This document shows, piece by piece, positions 46,393 through 57,230 of a stretch of 64,000 bases of DNA. The notes beneath the pieces were generated by a model. That model was not told the DNA's origin, did no database searches, and was given only the letters and a program-made list of their open reading frames with translations. Made by a program: the position numbers and the translations under genes. Source of the stretch: Thereva unica (Eukaryota; Arthropoda; Insecta; Diptera; Therevidae); the NCBI GenBank assembly GCA_949987705.1, contig OX465282.1, positions 65,779,922 through 65,843,921 of the forward strand, given 5' to 3'. Position 1 is the first letter of the stretch; each line of letters begins with the position of its first letter.

Positions 46393-46447
46393 GCGCGACC
46401 CGTCTAAACAGGCACTATGGCTTAAGCCGAAATATTTCGGTTTAAGC

Positions 46448-47325
46448 AAGACCCTCTCCATTACAGGCCATGAAGTTCTCTCTTGAACTAATCCAACCAT
46501 AGCTGAAGCCGGTCCACAAAATCTGACATTTGGTTAGAATAAACATGGCGCGGAATAGGCTCGGGATTATTTTCGTTATATTTTTGTGGTAAAAAGTGGA
46601 AAATCATTGTAAGTTATTACTCTAAACTAAACATGGATTATCAGTGGTTAGTTCTTTAGTGATTTAATAAGAAAAAATTAAAAAAAAATAGTGATTTAGT
46701 GAGTTTTAAGTGTGTTAATTGTTGAGGTGATCAATTTCTTTTACTTTCGCGGTGTTTTTTCGTCTTTATTAAGGAAAAATATGCTGATTATTTAATTAAA
46801 AGTGATTTTAAAGTCATTAAATAATTTATTATGGAATTATTATTAAACATATAAGTGCAGAAAAGTGTGAAAGGAAAAGTGAATAAGAAAAGTGTTTTTC
46901 TACACCTATATTTTTAATACTAATTACATAATATATGTATTAATCACTTTAAAATCACTTGTAATCCCATAACTAAACAAAATATTAAATTTTCAACATT
47001 TTTTTCGTAAATAAACATGAAAAAACACCGTGAATGTAAAAACAGTTGTTCGCCTTAACAATTAAAACACTTAAAAGACACTTAATCACTAAATTATTTT
47101 TATTTTTTTTTTAATTAAATCACTAATAAACTATTCACTGGTAAATCCAAGTGCAGTTAAAAGTGTTAAAATACAATATTTTATCACTTTTTACTGCAAA
47201 ACTGTAACCAAAACGTTCCCGAACTTATTCCGCGCCATGTTTATTCCGCTCTCTCCGGTGAATTTTTGGACCGGGTTGACCACCATGAAAAACTCTCCTT
47301 CGGGGCCTGTAGTTGAGAGGGTCTT
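46448..47325. mobile_element. Long-TIR element, 878 bp, 9-bp duplication GGTTTAAGC
   Basis: Ends AAGACCCTCTC and GAGAGGGTCTT with longer imperfect arms, including GAATAAACATGGCGCGGAAT and its complement. Flanked by GGTTTAAGC (46,439-46,447, 47,326-47,334). A 9-bp duplication with long inverted repeats suggests a Mutator-like non-autonomous element. It interrupts the right arm of X. Confidence 0.75.
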
Positions 47326-47465
47326 GGTTTAAGCCATAATTCGAATTACCTCGTTTATAGGGTAAAAAATTTTGGATGATCCATAATTCGAATTATTTTT
47401 GGAGTAGCTATAAACTAGGTAATATATTTATTTCGGGGCGCAGTACTCCAGTAGCAAGTGAATAA

Positions 47466-48066
47466 GGGCCGAAACACATCCAAGCCCGCTTTGAATACAT
47501 CCAAGCCCAAAGCCAGCTGCAAGCATATCCAACCAATGCGTTTAACTGGGATTGAACACATCAAAATTTGTCTCGCAAATTCAGGCCTTGGCAAAGCTGG
47601 CCGCAAGGTTCGCCTCTGTCGGAATTCCGGCAATGCTGGAATTCGAATTCGGCCGAGGCTCTTGTTTTTGCTTTTGACAGTTGAACTTTGAGGTTGATAT
47701 TTTGTATGCGAGTTTGTATTGAAAATAATTAAACGAATTAAATACAAAATGTTAGAAAATTTCACTGTAAACAAATAAATAATAATTAAAAAAGTCAACG
47801 AATTTCATTTTATTTAAAATGTTTGAAATTTCACCACATTTACATAATAATAATTAAAAAATAACAATGAAAACAGTCCAAATAATTTTATTTTAAATAA
47901 TTTTTATATTTTACACTTTTTACGAACCACAATGCTCGCTTACAAATTTGACAAATGTGATGAACCGGCCTGATTGTGTTTTGAGTATTCCGCGGACGGC
48001 TCTGGAGCTCGCCTCAAGGAAAGCTTCGAGATGAGCTTTAAAGCCAGACTGGATGTGTTTCGGCCC
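47466..48066. mobile_element. MITE, 601 bp, GGGCCGAAACACATCCA termini, TAA duplication
   Basis: Inverted termini GGGCCGAAACACATCCA and its near complement (TGGATGTGTTTCGGCCC), flanked by TAA (47,463-47,465, 48,067-48,069). The TA of the right TAA is also the left flank of element U. No coding capacity. Confidence 0.88.
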
Positions 48067-48551
48067 TAAAGGCCCAGTTACATAGCAGCGTTGCGTTGCT
48101 AGTCACATAACAGCTTAACGTTATTTCACAAATAAAGTTCCGTTAAGCCTAGAATCCTGCTCGTGCGGAATTCCGCTCTGTAGAGAATCCATATAATTAG
48201 TCTGAATTCCGCTTAGCTGGGAGAGTAATGTAGACAATGTGGACCTGACAGTTGGATAATTTGAAAGTGCTTCTGCGGCGTTATGAGAAATTGAGAAAAT
48301 TGCTTGCCTATCGGGTAAATCCATTATTTGGAAAAGAGAAAAGGACATTTTATCAAAGATGCATGTTCTATACTATACTATACTTCTATATAATGAAATT
48401 GTATGGTTTGTTATTACAATTAAGGTCGCATGCCAACAGTTACACAGGGGGACTAACACGCTGCTTTGTGCTCCGTGCCGAAACTGTGCTAAATACTGCT
48501 GGAAGCTCGACTACACCCTCCACGTGGGGCGACTGGAAACAGACTCCTGGC

Positions 48552-50300
48552 ATGGTCATGTCTCTACCAGGAGTGCTGGCTAATGGTAGTCGGGCGGAGA
48601 GAAGAACACTCTTTAAAAAATCACCCCAGTCTAAGGTGAAACAGGATATGCCGAGAGACTCGTGGCCAAGGGGGTGCTTGGTCTTTAATATCCGAACTCT
48701 GGATACCTGGCGTCCTCCAGTTTCAATTAGCCTTCCCATAGTACACGGGCTCGCTATGGGTGACCTACTTTCCCGAATACTCGTGGGATCATACATGGAT
48801 TCAAAAAATAAAAAGTATGAGCTCGATGCAGCTCCGACAGCATCATCCTCGTCAATTGTGACGATGGCCTCATCTCAAGTGTCTTTAGGGACACAAGAGA
48901 TAGCAATTGCCTCAACTAGCGGAGCCATTGGGCACGCTAGCTGTGAATCAATTGCTTTAACGAGCGGAGCCATTGGGCACGCAAGTTTAAAACCTTCAAC
49001 CTCGACCGGTGGAGCCATTGGGCACACCGGTTCTACAGACGGGTCATCAGTCGCTGAAGATGAGTCTTTAGACGCAGAATCCGTCTGCAGCGCAGACTCG
49101 GTCAGTGTGTGTTCGGTCATTTCCGGAGCAACCACCATTGGCCGAGACTTAGATAAGATGGAGCTTGACAAACCCAGGTTTGTCAAACTCTCCAACCGCC
49201 AGAGGAAATGCTTCCAAGAAGCACTGGCAAAAGGCCTCTCCAGGGATACGGCCCTGGAAAAAGCTTTAAAAAAGCCCTCCAAAAAAACTGAGCTGAAGAG
49301 AGTTCGCTCAGAGGAGGAAACTCCGGAACGTCCGGAACAGAAGAGGACCAAGACGGCCAAGGGGCCCACTCGTCCCACCTTTAGCCAGGTGGTAAGCAGT
49401 GTCAAGCTTGGTCTCATCTCGACAGACATGGTCAACTGCCCCCTGACACCTGAGCAAATGGCACAGTTGCAGGAGGCGATCATTGACGTCGTTATTGAAA
49501 AAGCGGGCGGTCAAGTCAAGCCGTCTTTCGAGGGGAGCTTCGCAAGAAGAGGCTGGCTGCTGCTGGTCTGCTCAAACCCTGATACAGCAGAATGGGTGAG
49601 GAGTAACGTCTCCTTCATTAAGAGCAAAAGTGCTCTTGATATCACTCTGGTGGAAGAGGGTAATTTCCCTCAAACCCACGTCATTCGTGGCTATTTCCCC
49701 CAAAGTGGTACCTGAAGCAACGAGAAAGTGCTGGCTACTATCGCTGCACAAAACTCGGTTCCCGCTGACAAGTGGAAAGTGGTCCAGAGGCGGGTAAATG
49801 AAAACACACTTCACTTGGTCATGGTAGTGGATACCGCTTCCATGACTAAGTTAATTAGTCTTAAAGGGAAAATCGCCTATCGGTTTTCTCATACCAGACT
49901 AATTCTCAAGGACAAAGATCCTTCGAAGAAGCAGCCACAAGGGCAGGGTTCGTCTTGTGACACTCAGACCACAGGGTCTGAATTAGCACCCCCAAATGCT
50001 TCTGCTGTCACCGAGGACTGCAGTAATGCCGAGGCCATAGGGCCATCTGACGGCGGAGCTGCTCTCGCAACGACTCCAGGTCCATCTGGCGGTGTTCCAA
50101 ATCCGGCCCCCGCATCTGCAGCCTGCGCCAGGGAGCCTGTAGCAGAGCAAACTGCTGGGCGAACAAAGAACACACCTGCCGAACCTGGAGTCGGAGCACG
50201 GGGCAAATCAGCACCCCCCAAGGGCAAAGACGGTAGGACAAAGGGTCCTAGACAAGCCAAGAAGACCGGGCTTGTCAAACGCTCCTTGGAGAAAAAATGA
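48552..50300 (+). pseudogene. LINE ORF1 (DUF4780-type, nucleic-acid binding), one stop
   Basis: Starts at the first Met inside the element (MVMSLPG). It contains three imperfect repeats around TSGAIGHAS (about 48,910-49,030), a basic central part, and a C-terminal domain running through FARRGWLLLVCSNPDTAEWV and ADKWKVVQRRVNENTLHLVM, which I recognise as the DUF4780 type common in ORF1 of arthropod LINEs. A TGA at 49,713-49,715 interrupts this domain in frame, and the reading continues past it (SNEKVLATIAAQ). The tail is Pro/Ala-rich, then basic (KRSLEKK). The role in related elements is RNA binding and RNP assembly. The stop overlaps the ORF2 start. Confidence 0.85.
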
Positions 50301-53300
50301 GCGCCATAAGGGCACTCCAAGCAAACTTGCACCATGCGAAAGGGGCATCCTCCACCCTGTGCAAGACTTACGCGGAGAGGCACCTTGCCCTTGCTCTCAT
50401 TCAGGAGCCTTGGGTAACCGATGGTAAAGTCAGAGGACTTACCACTGGCTCAAGTAAACTAGTATATGATCGGAGATGCGGGCGCCTCGCGCTGCCCTTT
50501 TAATTGACAATCGTGTCACTCATCTCTCCATTACTAACTTTATTTCCAGAGATCTAGTGGCGATCTCGGTTGCGGTTCCCACCGCCAACGGATTCCAAGA
50601 AATCGTTCTTGCGTCCGCTTACTTTCCGGGGGATGTAGCAATAGTGCCACCCCAGGAGGTTCAAGATCTCATTGAGTTCTGTCGCAAGACGAACCGGCAA
50701 TTCGTCATCGGCTGTGATGCAAATGCTCACCACTCCATCTGGGGGAGTACCGATGTAAACCAAAGGGGTGAGTGTCTTCTAGAATTTCTTGTTATGAATA
50801 ACATAGATATTGCAAATAGAGGATGCAAACCCACTTTTATCACTGCTAGTAGAAAGGAGGTGCTGGACCTCACTTTCACGAGCAGGCTTTTATCCGACAG
50901 GATTGAAAACTGGCGTGTTCTGGACGAGGCCTCACTGTCCGATCATCTGCACATTAGATTTGACATTGTGGGCCTTCCACATATCCGCGCCTCCTCTTTG
51001 GTTCCTAAGAAAACCAACTGGTCTAAGTTTCAGGGGCTTGTGGCCTCGAAATCAGACCAGCTTGCGGCTTCTATCAGCTCAGTGTATGAACTGGAGAATG
51101 CGGCCACGCAGCTTACTGATGTGCTGATCTCTTCCTACCATGACAGCAACACTGTTTCTTCCTTTCAGTCGTCGCGAAAAGTGCCCTGGTGGAATGACAG
51201 GTTAGCTGCAATGCGTAGAGATGTTAGGAGATTGTTCAATAGGGCAAAACATACCGGGCATTGGGATGAATATAGGTTCACCCTAACAGCCTACAACAAG
51301 GAGTTGAGACGTTCCAAAAGGATTGCCTGGCGGAAACACTGTGAGAGCATTCAGACTCTACCAGAGGCGACTAGACTCCAAAAGCTACTTTCTAAAGACT
51401 CCTTCAACGGAGTGGGCCTTCTCAAAAAGGAGGATGGCTCCTACACCTCTAACCATGAGGAAACCTTAAGGTACCTGCTCAGAGAGCACTTTCCAGGGTC
51501 AATCCTTCAGACCGCTTATCCATTGGATGCTGGGTGTAGTCATAGGACTATCCCAGACCGCTATTCCCGCAGTCTTTCAGGGAATATCTTCGACCGTGAC
51601 AAGGTTAAATGGGCAGTGGCCTCTTTTCAACCTTATAAGTCCCCCGGAGGAGACGGAATTTTTCCGGCACTTCTTCAGAAGGGCCTTGACCTGATCATCA
51701 ACAACCTGGTCTGTCTCTTTAGAGCCAGCTTCAATTGGGGATACATTCCAACCATCTGGAGGAAAGTCGTGGTGGTTTTTATCCCGAAACAGGGCAACAG
51801 ACCCCTCGAGCTGCCTAAATCGTACAGACCTATCAGCTTAACCTCTTTTCTTTTGAAAACAATGGAAAGGCTGCTAGACCTTCATATTAAGTGCAAACTG
51901 GAGCTCACTCTCCCTCTTCATAGCTCCCAGTTCGCTTACTCAAAGGGTAAATCAACAGAGGTTGCTCTACACCACCTGGTCAGTAAAATCGAAAAAGCCT
52001 TCCTCGCTAAGGAAACTGCTTTATGTGCGTTCCTTGATATCGGAGGTGCTTTCGATAACACTGGCTATGATTCTATCTCTAGAGCACTGGCTCTCAGAAA
52101 TTTGGATCCTCACACGATTGAGTGGATAAATGCCATGCTTGCAGATCGTGACATTTCTTCTACCCTAGGTGTCTCCACCATTAGTGTTAAGGCTATTAAG
52201 GGTTGCCCTCAAGGTGGAGTCTTATCCCCGTTACTCTGGTCACTAGTTGTGGATGAACTCTTGATCAAACTATCTGAATCTGGTTTCGATGTCATCGGTT
52301 ATGCAGATGATCTTGCCATCATTGTCTCTGGGAAGTTTGACTTGACCATTACAGAGGTCATGAGAACGGCACTGCGAGAAGTTCAAAGATGGTGTACCAA
52401 GGAGGGTCTGTCAATCAACCCAAATAAGGCTGTCCTGGTACCTTTTTCCAAACGCTACAAAGTGGACCTAGGTCCTATCTGTATCCAGGATACCACAGTT
52501 GAGTATTCAGACTCAGTCAAATATTTGGGAGTAATTTTAGATAAGAGGCTGAACTGGAACGCTCAACTTGACTACGTCATCAGCAAAGCCACAAGGGCCA
52601 TATGGGCCTGCAAAAGGCTTCTGGGTAAGACATGGGGTCTTACACCACAAATGATGTACTGGATGTACAATACGATCGTTAAACCTGTTGTCACCTATGC
52701 TGCTATAGTTTGGTGGCCCAAGACTAAACAGGTTACGTCGATCCTCAAGTGCAGCAAGCTGCAACGGCTTGCCTGCCTCTCCATTACCGGAGCTATGCGG
52801 ACCTGTCCCACAGCTGCAATGGAAGCAATCATTGGATTGACCCCACTGCATCTCTTCATATGGAAATCCGCCGCCATAAGTGCCTTGAGACTTCAGATCT
52901 CATCCAACTGGCCCCATACGGTCAAAGGACACATGGATATCCTTAAAAATATCCCAAGCATTTCCATCTGCCGCGTATCCGATCATATGGTTAATCAACT
53001 GCGGTTCCAAAGGAAATTCAAAACAATTATCCCGGACCGCTCTGAGTGGGAGGAAATTATTCTTCCTAGGGATCCAAGCCATCTCCACTGGTTTACTGAC
53101 GGGTCAAAGATGGAACATGGTACAGGGGCTGGTGTCGCAGGACCCAACTCCAAGGTCTCGATTGCAATGGGTAAGTGGCCCTCTGTTTTCCAGACTGAAA
53201 TACATGCCATTGCGACCTGCGCTAGGCTCAACCTTGAGAAAGGTCTGAAAGGCGCCAACATTAAAATCTTTTCTGACAGCCAAGCTGCCATCAAGGCACT

Positions 53301-53904
53301 CTCAACGTGTAAGTTTTCTTCCAAAATAGTAGCAGGGTGTTTTGACGTACTCCAGAGCCTGACCAGAAGAAACGAGGTCTCGCTCTGCTGGGCCCCCGGA
53401 CACTGGGGTATCGAGGGAAATGAGGCTGCAGACAGCCTCGCGAGGGAGGGGTCTGAGACGTTGTTCCAGGGCCCAGAACCCTTCTGTGGCATCTCTTGGT
53501 CCACCTCCAAGTCCTTGATAGAAGAGTGGATTAAGAAAATAAACCTAGCCTATTGGGAGTCAGTCCCAGGTCTTAGACAGGCTAAAGATCTTATAAGACC
53601 CTTTGCCTTAAGGGGCACTATTACTCTAAACAGAGCGGACCTAAGGCTGCTGGTGGGCTATCTCACTGGCCATGTAGGACTGCGGTACCACCTCCACAAC
53701 CTAGGTCTGTCTCAAGAGACAGAATGCCGACTCTGCTTGGAAGGCGACGAGACTTCCACACATATTCTTTGTGAATGTCCTGCTCTGATCTGGCTTAGAA
53801 GAAGAACGTTCATCAGAGAGTTCTTGAGCCCTGCCCAAGTCCGGTCTTCATCAATTAAAGACCTTCTTGCCTTCATTCGGAAGGCCGATAGTCTGTTCCG
53901 CTAG
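50297..53904 (+). CDS. LINE ORF2: endonuclease, reverse transcriptase, RNase H (one frameshift)
   Basis: Starts MSAIRALQANLHHAKGASST. The frame shifts near 50,478-50,490 and continues as the long frame to 53,904, about 1,190 residues in total. Endonuclease: VIGCDANAHHSIWGS, RGECLLEFL, SDHLHIRFD. Reverse transcriptase: YRPISLTSFLLKTMERLLD, CAFLDIGGAFDN (Asp), GCPQGGVLSPLLWSLVVDEL, IGYADDLAI (YADD). RNase H: HWFTDGSKMEHGTGAGVAG, FQTEIHAIATCA, IKIFSDSQAAIKAL, WAPGHWGIEGNEAADSLA (D-E-D-D set present). C-terminal knuckle CRLCLEGDETSTHILCEC. RNase H plus the TAA tail place it in the I/LOA group. All catalytic motifs are intact; only the frameshift and the ORF1 stop disable it. Confidence 0.93.
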
Positions 53905-54077
53905 TGGGGTACGTAACACAATAGGCCTAACTTGGCCGCAGTGTTCACCACATGGGTTGCCCCCTCACTCCTTATAATAATAATAATAATATTACAATTA
54001 AACAATCGAACAACCAACTGACACTTCTTTAATTCCCAACTGTCACTTTTTAAATTGCCAACGTTTGCTTCGCGTAA

Positions 54078-54509
54078 AGCCTGAACTACATTGAAAAGCA
54101 GTGCAGTGCAGCACTGCGAAGTGAAATTTAAACTTCTTGTAACTGAACGTGGCAACTCACATTAACTTCACTGCCTTGCACTGCACTGAACTGCGCTGCC
54201 TTGTCTTAGGCTAATTTCTAAAAAACTGCTTCGCACTGCATGCCAATTTCTAAAAAAAACATCATATGAAGTTGTCATTGCCATTGTTGTCAAAATGGAT
54301 GAGTAAAAATTGATGGAATTAGTGAAAAATAAGGACTTTCTAGACAAAAAAGGTCACAGGAATTACAAAAAAAATTACAAAAGACTATATAGGAATAGAT
54401 AATGTCAAAATACTGCTTATTCAATGTGTCTTACCACGTTTTCTCTAATAAACTACTGCAACATACTGCGCAGTGCTGCACTGCACTGCTTTTCAATGTA
54501 GTTCAGGCT
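54078..54509. mobile_element. MITE, 432 bp, AGCCTGAACTACATTG termini, TAA duplication
   Basis: Inverted termini AGCCTGAACTACATTGAAAA and its complement, flanked by TAA (54,075-54,077, 54,510-54,512). Near both ends the word GCAGTGCAGTGC is repeated. Confidence 0.9.
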
Positions 54510-54580
54510 TAAGAAGTTGAATTTTGTTCACTCATGCGTTGCGTTGCATTGCGCGCAATGTAGCAAGCCCCATTTAAATT

Positions 54581-54937
54581 GGTATCATGCCAAAATCCAG
54601 AAAGTCAAAATCCAGAAGCGACAAAATCCAGAAAACTTTTAAAAATCCCGAAACGACAAAATCCAGAAATGACAAAATCCAGAAACGACAAAATCCAGAA
54701 ACGACAAAATCCTGATTTTGCCGAAAACAAACTTATAATTGAAGTTGGTCTAGAATTTTCAAAAAATCGAATTTTTTTTACGAAAGCATAGCCTTCGGAG
54801 AATATACTGTATCGCGCGATTTTTTATTCTGCATTTTTTCTGGATTTTGTCGTTTCTGGATTTTGTCATTTCTGGATTTTGTCGTTTCTGGATTTTGTCT
54901 TTCCGGATTTTGTCTTTCTGGATTATGACGCATATCC
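54581..54937. mobile_element. Element with CAAAATCCAGAAACGA subterminal repeats, 8-bp duplication
   Basis: Left part has five to seven direct copies of CAAAATCCAGAAACGA; the right part has the same word in reverse orientation at similar number. Flanked by TTTAAATT (54,573-54,580, 54,938-54,945). Eight-base duplication and repeated subterminal motifs suggest a hAT-like non-autonomous element. A 62-residue frame through the left repeats is not a gene. Confidence 0.82.
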
Positions 54938-55009
54938 TTTAAATTACATAGTTTTAATTTTGGCAGACGCTACGAAACACAACGCAACGCTGCTATGTAA
55001 CTGGGCCTT

Positions 55010-55135
55010 TATGTGACATCTGTGGCTTCTGCTACCCCTCCATTTCCGGTTACTTTCCCAATAAGAGTTTGTACTCCTTGTATAGTAGTCTCCATGTTAA
55101 AAATGTACGTAGTGATTCGGCATCACTACTCCATG
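55010..55135. repeat. Remnant terminus of CTATACAAGGAG MITE family
   Basis: TTCCGGTTACTTTCCCAATA through GTACTCCTTGTATAG (to about 55,090) matches the right end of the family seen near 38,720-38,796. The rest of this copy is missing. Confidence 0.6.
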
Positions 55136-55856
55136 GCTGGATTTACACGACCGGACACCGAACAGACATCGAACAGACAAAACTTAGCTGTCATCGTTAA
55201 TTCCCTTTTGAAGTCCGATGGAAAGTCCTATGAGCATTTTCACGGGCGAAACTCCAACGAACGAACCAACGAACGAACTAGTGAAAGCAATTTGCTTTTT
55301 GTTGTTGCTTTTAGACATTTGCTTTGAAGTTTTTTTTCCTCTCTTCCTGCCAACAACAACAACGCAGGAACTGTCAAAATGTTCGTTCCGCTGTCCGCTG
55401 AAAATGTCCATTAGACCGGTTCTACACATTCAACTTTGCATTCCACTTTTTGACGTTCAACTTTTTTTTCTCTTTCACTCCAATGCAAAATTTGAAACAG
55501 ACTAAAGTTGAAAGGAATATGGAAAGCAGCTCAGAATGGAATGGAAATTTGCGTACAACGTTTGTGTTTTCGTTCAACATTTTTATGAGTGTGCGAATAT
55601 GTATGAGTATGAGTGTACACGGATAGCAAAGAATGCCGAGATTTTCGATCTGCCTCTTGAATAGTTGAAAATGTGTAGACGCGAGCGACAGAATTGAACG
55701 TCAAAAAGTGGAATGCAAAGTTGAATGTGTAGAACCGGTCTTAAAATTGTCCGCCCTCCCCATCGTTCTCTCTCACCCTCTTCCCAATAAACCCAGTTCG
55801 TTCGTTCCTTTTGTCTGTTCGGTGTCTGTTCAGTGTCCGGTCGTGTAAACCGGCCC
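55136..55856. mobile_element. MITE, ACACGACCGGACACCGAAC termini, CAT duplication, with copy D nested
   Basis: Inverted ends GGCTGGATTTACACGACCGG and its near complement, followed inward by ACACCGAACAGACA-type words on both sides; flanked by CAT (55,133-55,135, 55,857-55,859). A GACCGG-family MITE is inserted at 55,414-55,740. Confidence 0.85.
55414..55740 (-). mobile_element. MITE family GACCGG, copy D, TTA duplication
   Basis: 327 bp, in reverse orientation to copies A-C; flanked by TTA (55,411-55,413, 55,741-55,743). Confidence 0.92.
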
Positions 55857-57230
55857 CATCATGACTAGGGAACCCGATCCCGCGCCATTTAGCTTTTAAT
55901 TCAAAAAAATGAAAACAAAGGTGGTATCAAACGAGTTTTTAAGGTGTTAAATCAAACCTTATATTCACTTCTTTGCGAATAAATTAGGCTTATAAAAAAA
56001 ATTCCAGGACTGTTGTGGATTTTTACACTTTTGAAATTTACTCGAAAACTTACTATGTATTATTTTTTCATGAAATTTTTATTGTAAGTAGGCACCATCA
56101 GAAGCCACTCTTACACAAGGTTCTACGATAATTAAATGACAAAAAAACTGCCATTTTTCGCGGTATTTATTTTTTTTTTTGCAAAATCCTAATAACTGAT
56201 TCAATTGTCTTAAACTCATATTTTTCGTCTTTTTAAGCACTATTATGTAGTATTTTTTGTTTTCCACTTTGTGCTTTTTTCGTACCTAAAACATGAACAA
56301 TGGTGTTTTCATTACTATTATTAACTTTTTACCAACTGTCCCCTGGACCAATTTTATCCAAAACACTTTCATTTTTCTTAATTACAGCGTCAAGAAATCG
56401 CAGGGTAGATTTATTTTAACTTTTTCGCAATCCCTCCTGGACTTGTTAATGTGTTTTTTTGCGCTTATGTGTTCTAATTAATGGCTTAGCAAAAACGCAC
56501 ACATTTCACTTTGGCGTTTGATATCCTGACAACAGAGCATCATGAAATGCGGTGCCGCCATATTTGCTTGATTTTGATGCTTATATGCGGCGAAAATGAA
56601 TATTAAACAAGCTATATCACGATTCGCATCAGGGGCCGGTTCACGTAGTTCGAACGACGACAATCGTTCAAAACGAATTTGAATACGAAAAAATTAGTCT
56701 CGAAGAAAATGATCGTTCACGTAGTACACCAAGAACTATCCGCACGGAGTACAACGGTGGTCTGCTTCGGGTGAACTCCGTCCAGGCGACGAGCTTACAC
56801 GGCCTCGAGTTAGCAAAAATAACAAACGCTCGTGGTAGCCCGCAACCGCATCCTTACTAAATACTACATTTATTACTAAGTAAAAACTAGAACTAATCCT
56901 ATCTAAGCCTTAAGTTAAACATTAAAACCAAATTACAAGCTAAACTGGCCTATATCCAGTTTTTAGGGCGAATACACAAAAATAATCGTCCAACCACCAG
57001 TATTAAGTACACGCGTTGGCGGTATCTTCTTTGACCCTTTCTGAGATTTTAGTGTTGTGTGTGTTTAAACAAGTTTAAAATGTATTAATCCAACGAAAAA
57101 TATGTACTACATCAATTAAAATAGCAGTAGATCCTAAAAGTCGAGCTGTCTGATAGACTTGCCATAAACCTCAAACTAAAATGAGGTGATGGGTTGATTA
57201 ATTCGCCGAATTAAATCGAATACAAAATGT
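55857..57230. other. No gene recognised; partial MITE and probable LINE 3' region
   Basis: A one-ended relative of the GGGGCC MITE family starts at about 56,632 (GGGGCCGGTTCACGTAGTTC) and fades by 56,730. From about 56,740 the sequence is less AT-rich and may be the 3' untranslated part of the LINE fragment that follows on the minus strand. 55,860-56,630 shows nothing I can identify. Confidence 0.35.

Larger units (their letters stand above)
40910..46415 (+). mobile_element. FB1 composite element, complete copy 2
   Basis: Termini GTGCCTGTTTAGACGG and CCGTCTAAACAGGCAC, flanked by TAT (40,907-40,909 and 46,416-46,418). Without its own insertions (41,446-44,478; 44,950-45,917; 45,944-46,392) it is about 1.06 kb. 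It gives empty sites for the insertions found in copy 1 (5,500-9,209). No protein is encoded. Confidence 0.88.
39102..47424. mobile_element. Element X: MITE of about 0.48 kb inflated to 8.3 kb
   Basis: Outer termini TATTACCTAGTTTATAGCTA and its complement at 47,424, continuing inward through AATTCGAATTATGG and GGCTTAAGCCATA on both sides. Once the insertions are removed (39,224-39,677; 39,819-40,259; 40,360-40,906; 40,910-46,415; 46,448-47,325), about 480 bp remain with long inverted arms. Its own target duplication is not clear. It has inserted into reverse V sequence. Confidence 0.82.
48424..53990 (+). mobile_element. Full-length I-type LINE with 11-bp target duplication
   Basis: Flanked by ATTACAATTAA at 48,413-48,423 and 53,991-54,001. 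Ends in (TAA)n, as I-clade elements do. It encodes ORF1 and ORF2, overlapping at ATGA (50,297-50,300). One nonsense codon and one frameshift break the frames, so this copy is inactive but young. It is inserted in a V fragment inside U. Confidence 0.92.
48069..55009. mobile_element. Element U, 6.9 kb with nested insertions
   Basis: Termini AAGGCCCAGTTACATAGCAG and its complement at 55,009, flanked by TA on both sides (48,067-48,068, 55,010-55,011). It contains a V fragment (48,145-48,423), a full LINE (48,424-53,990), and MITEs at 54,078-54,509 and 54,581-54,937. The original element is short and non-coding. Confidence 0.8.

Noticed and set aside
48252..48551. N-terminal extension of LINE ORF1 upstream of 48,552
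   Set aside because: The frame is open, but bases before 48,424 belong to the flanking V element and the target duplication, so it is chance read-through.
48875..49483. 202-residue minus-strand frame in LINE ORF1
   Set aside because: Antisense of ORF1; its apparent repeats are only the complement of the ORF1 repeats.
52995..53510. 171-residue minus-strand frame in LINE ORF2
   Set aside because: Antisense of the RNase H region, which has clear motifs on the plus strand.
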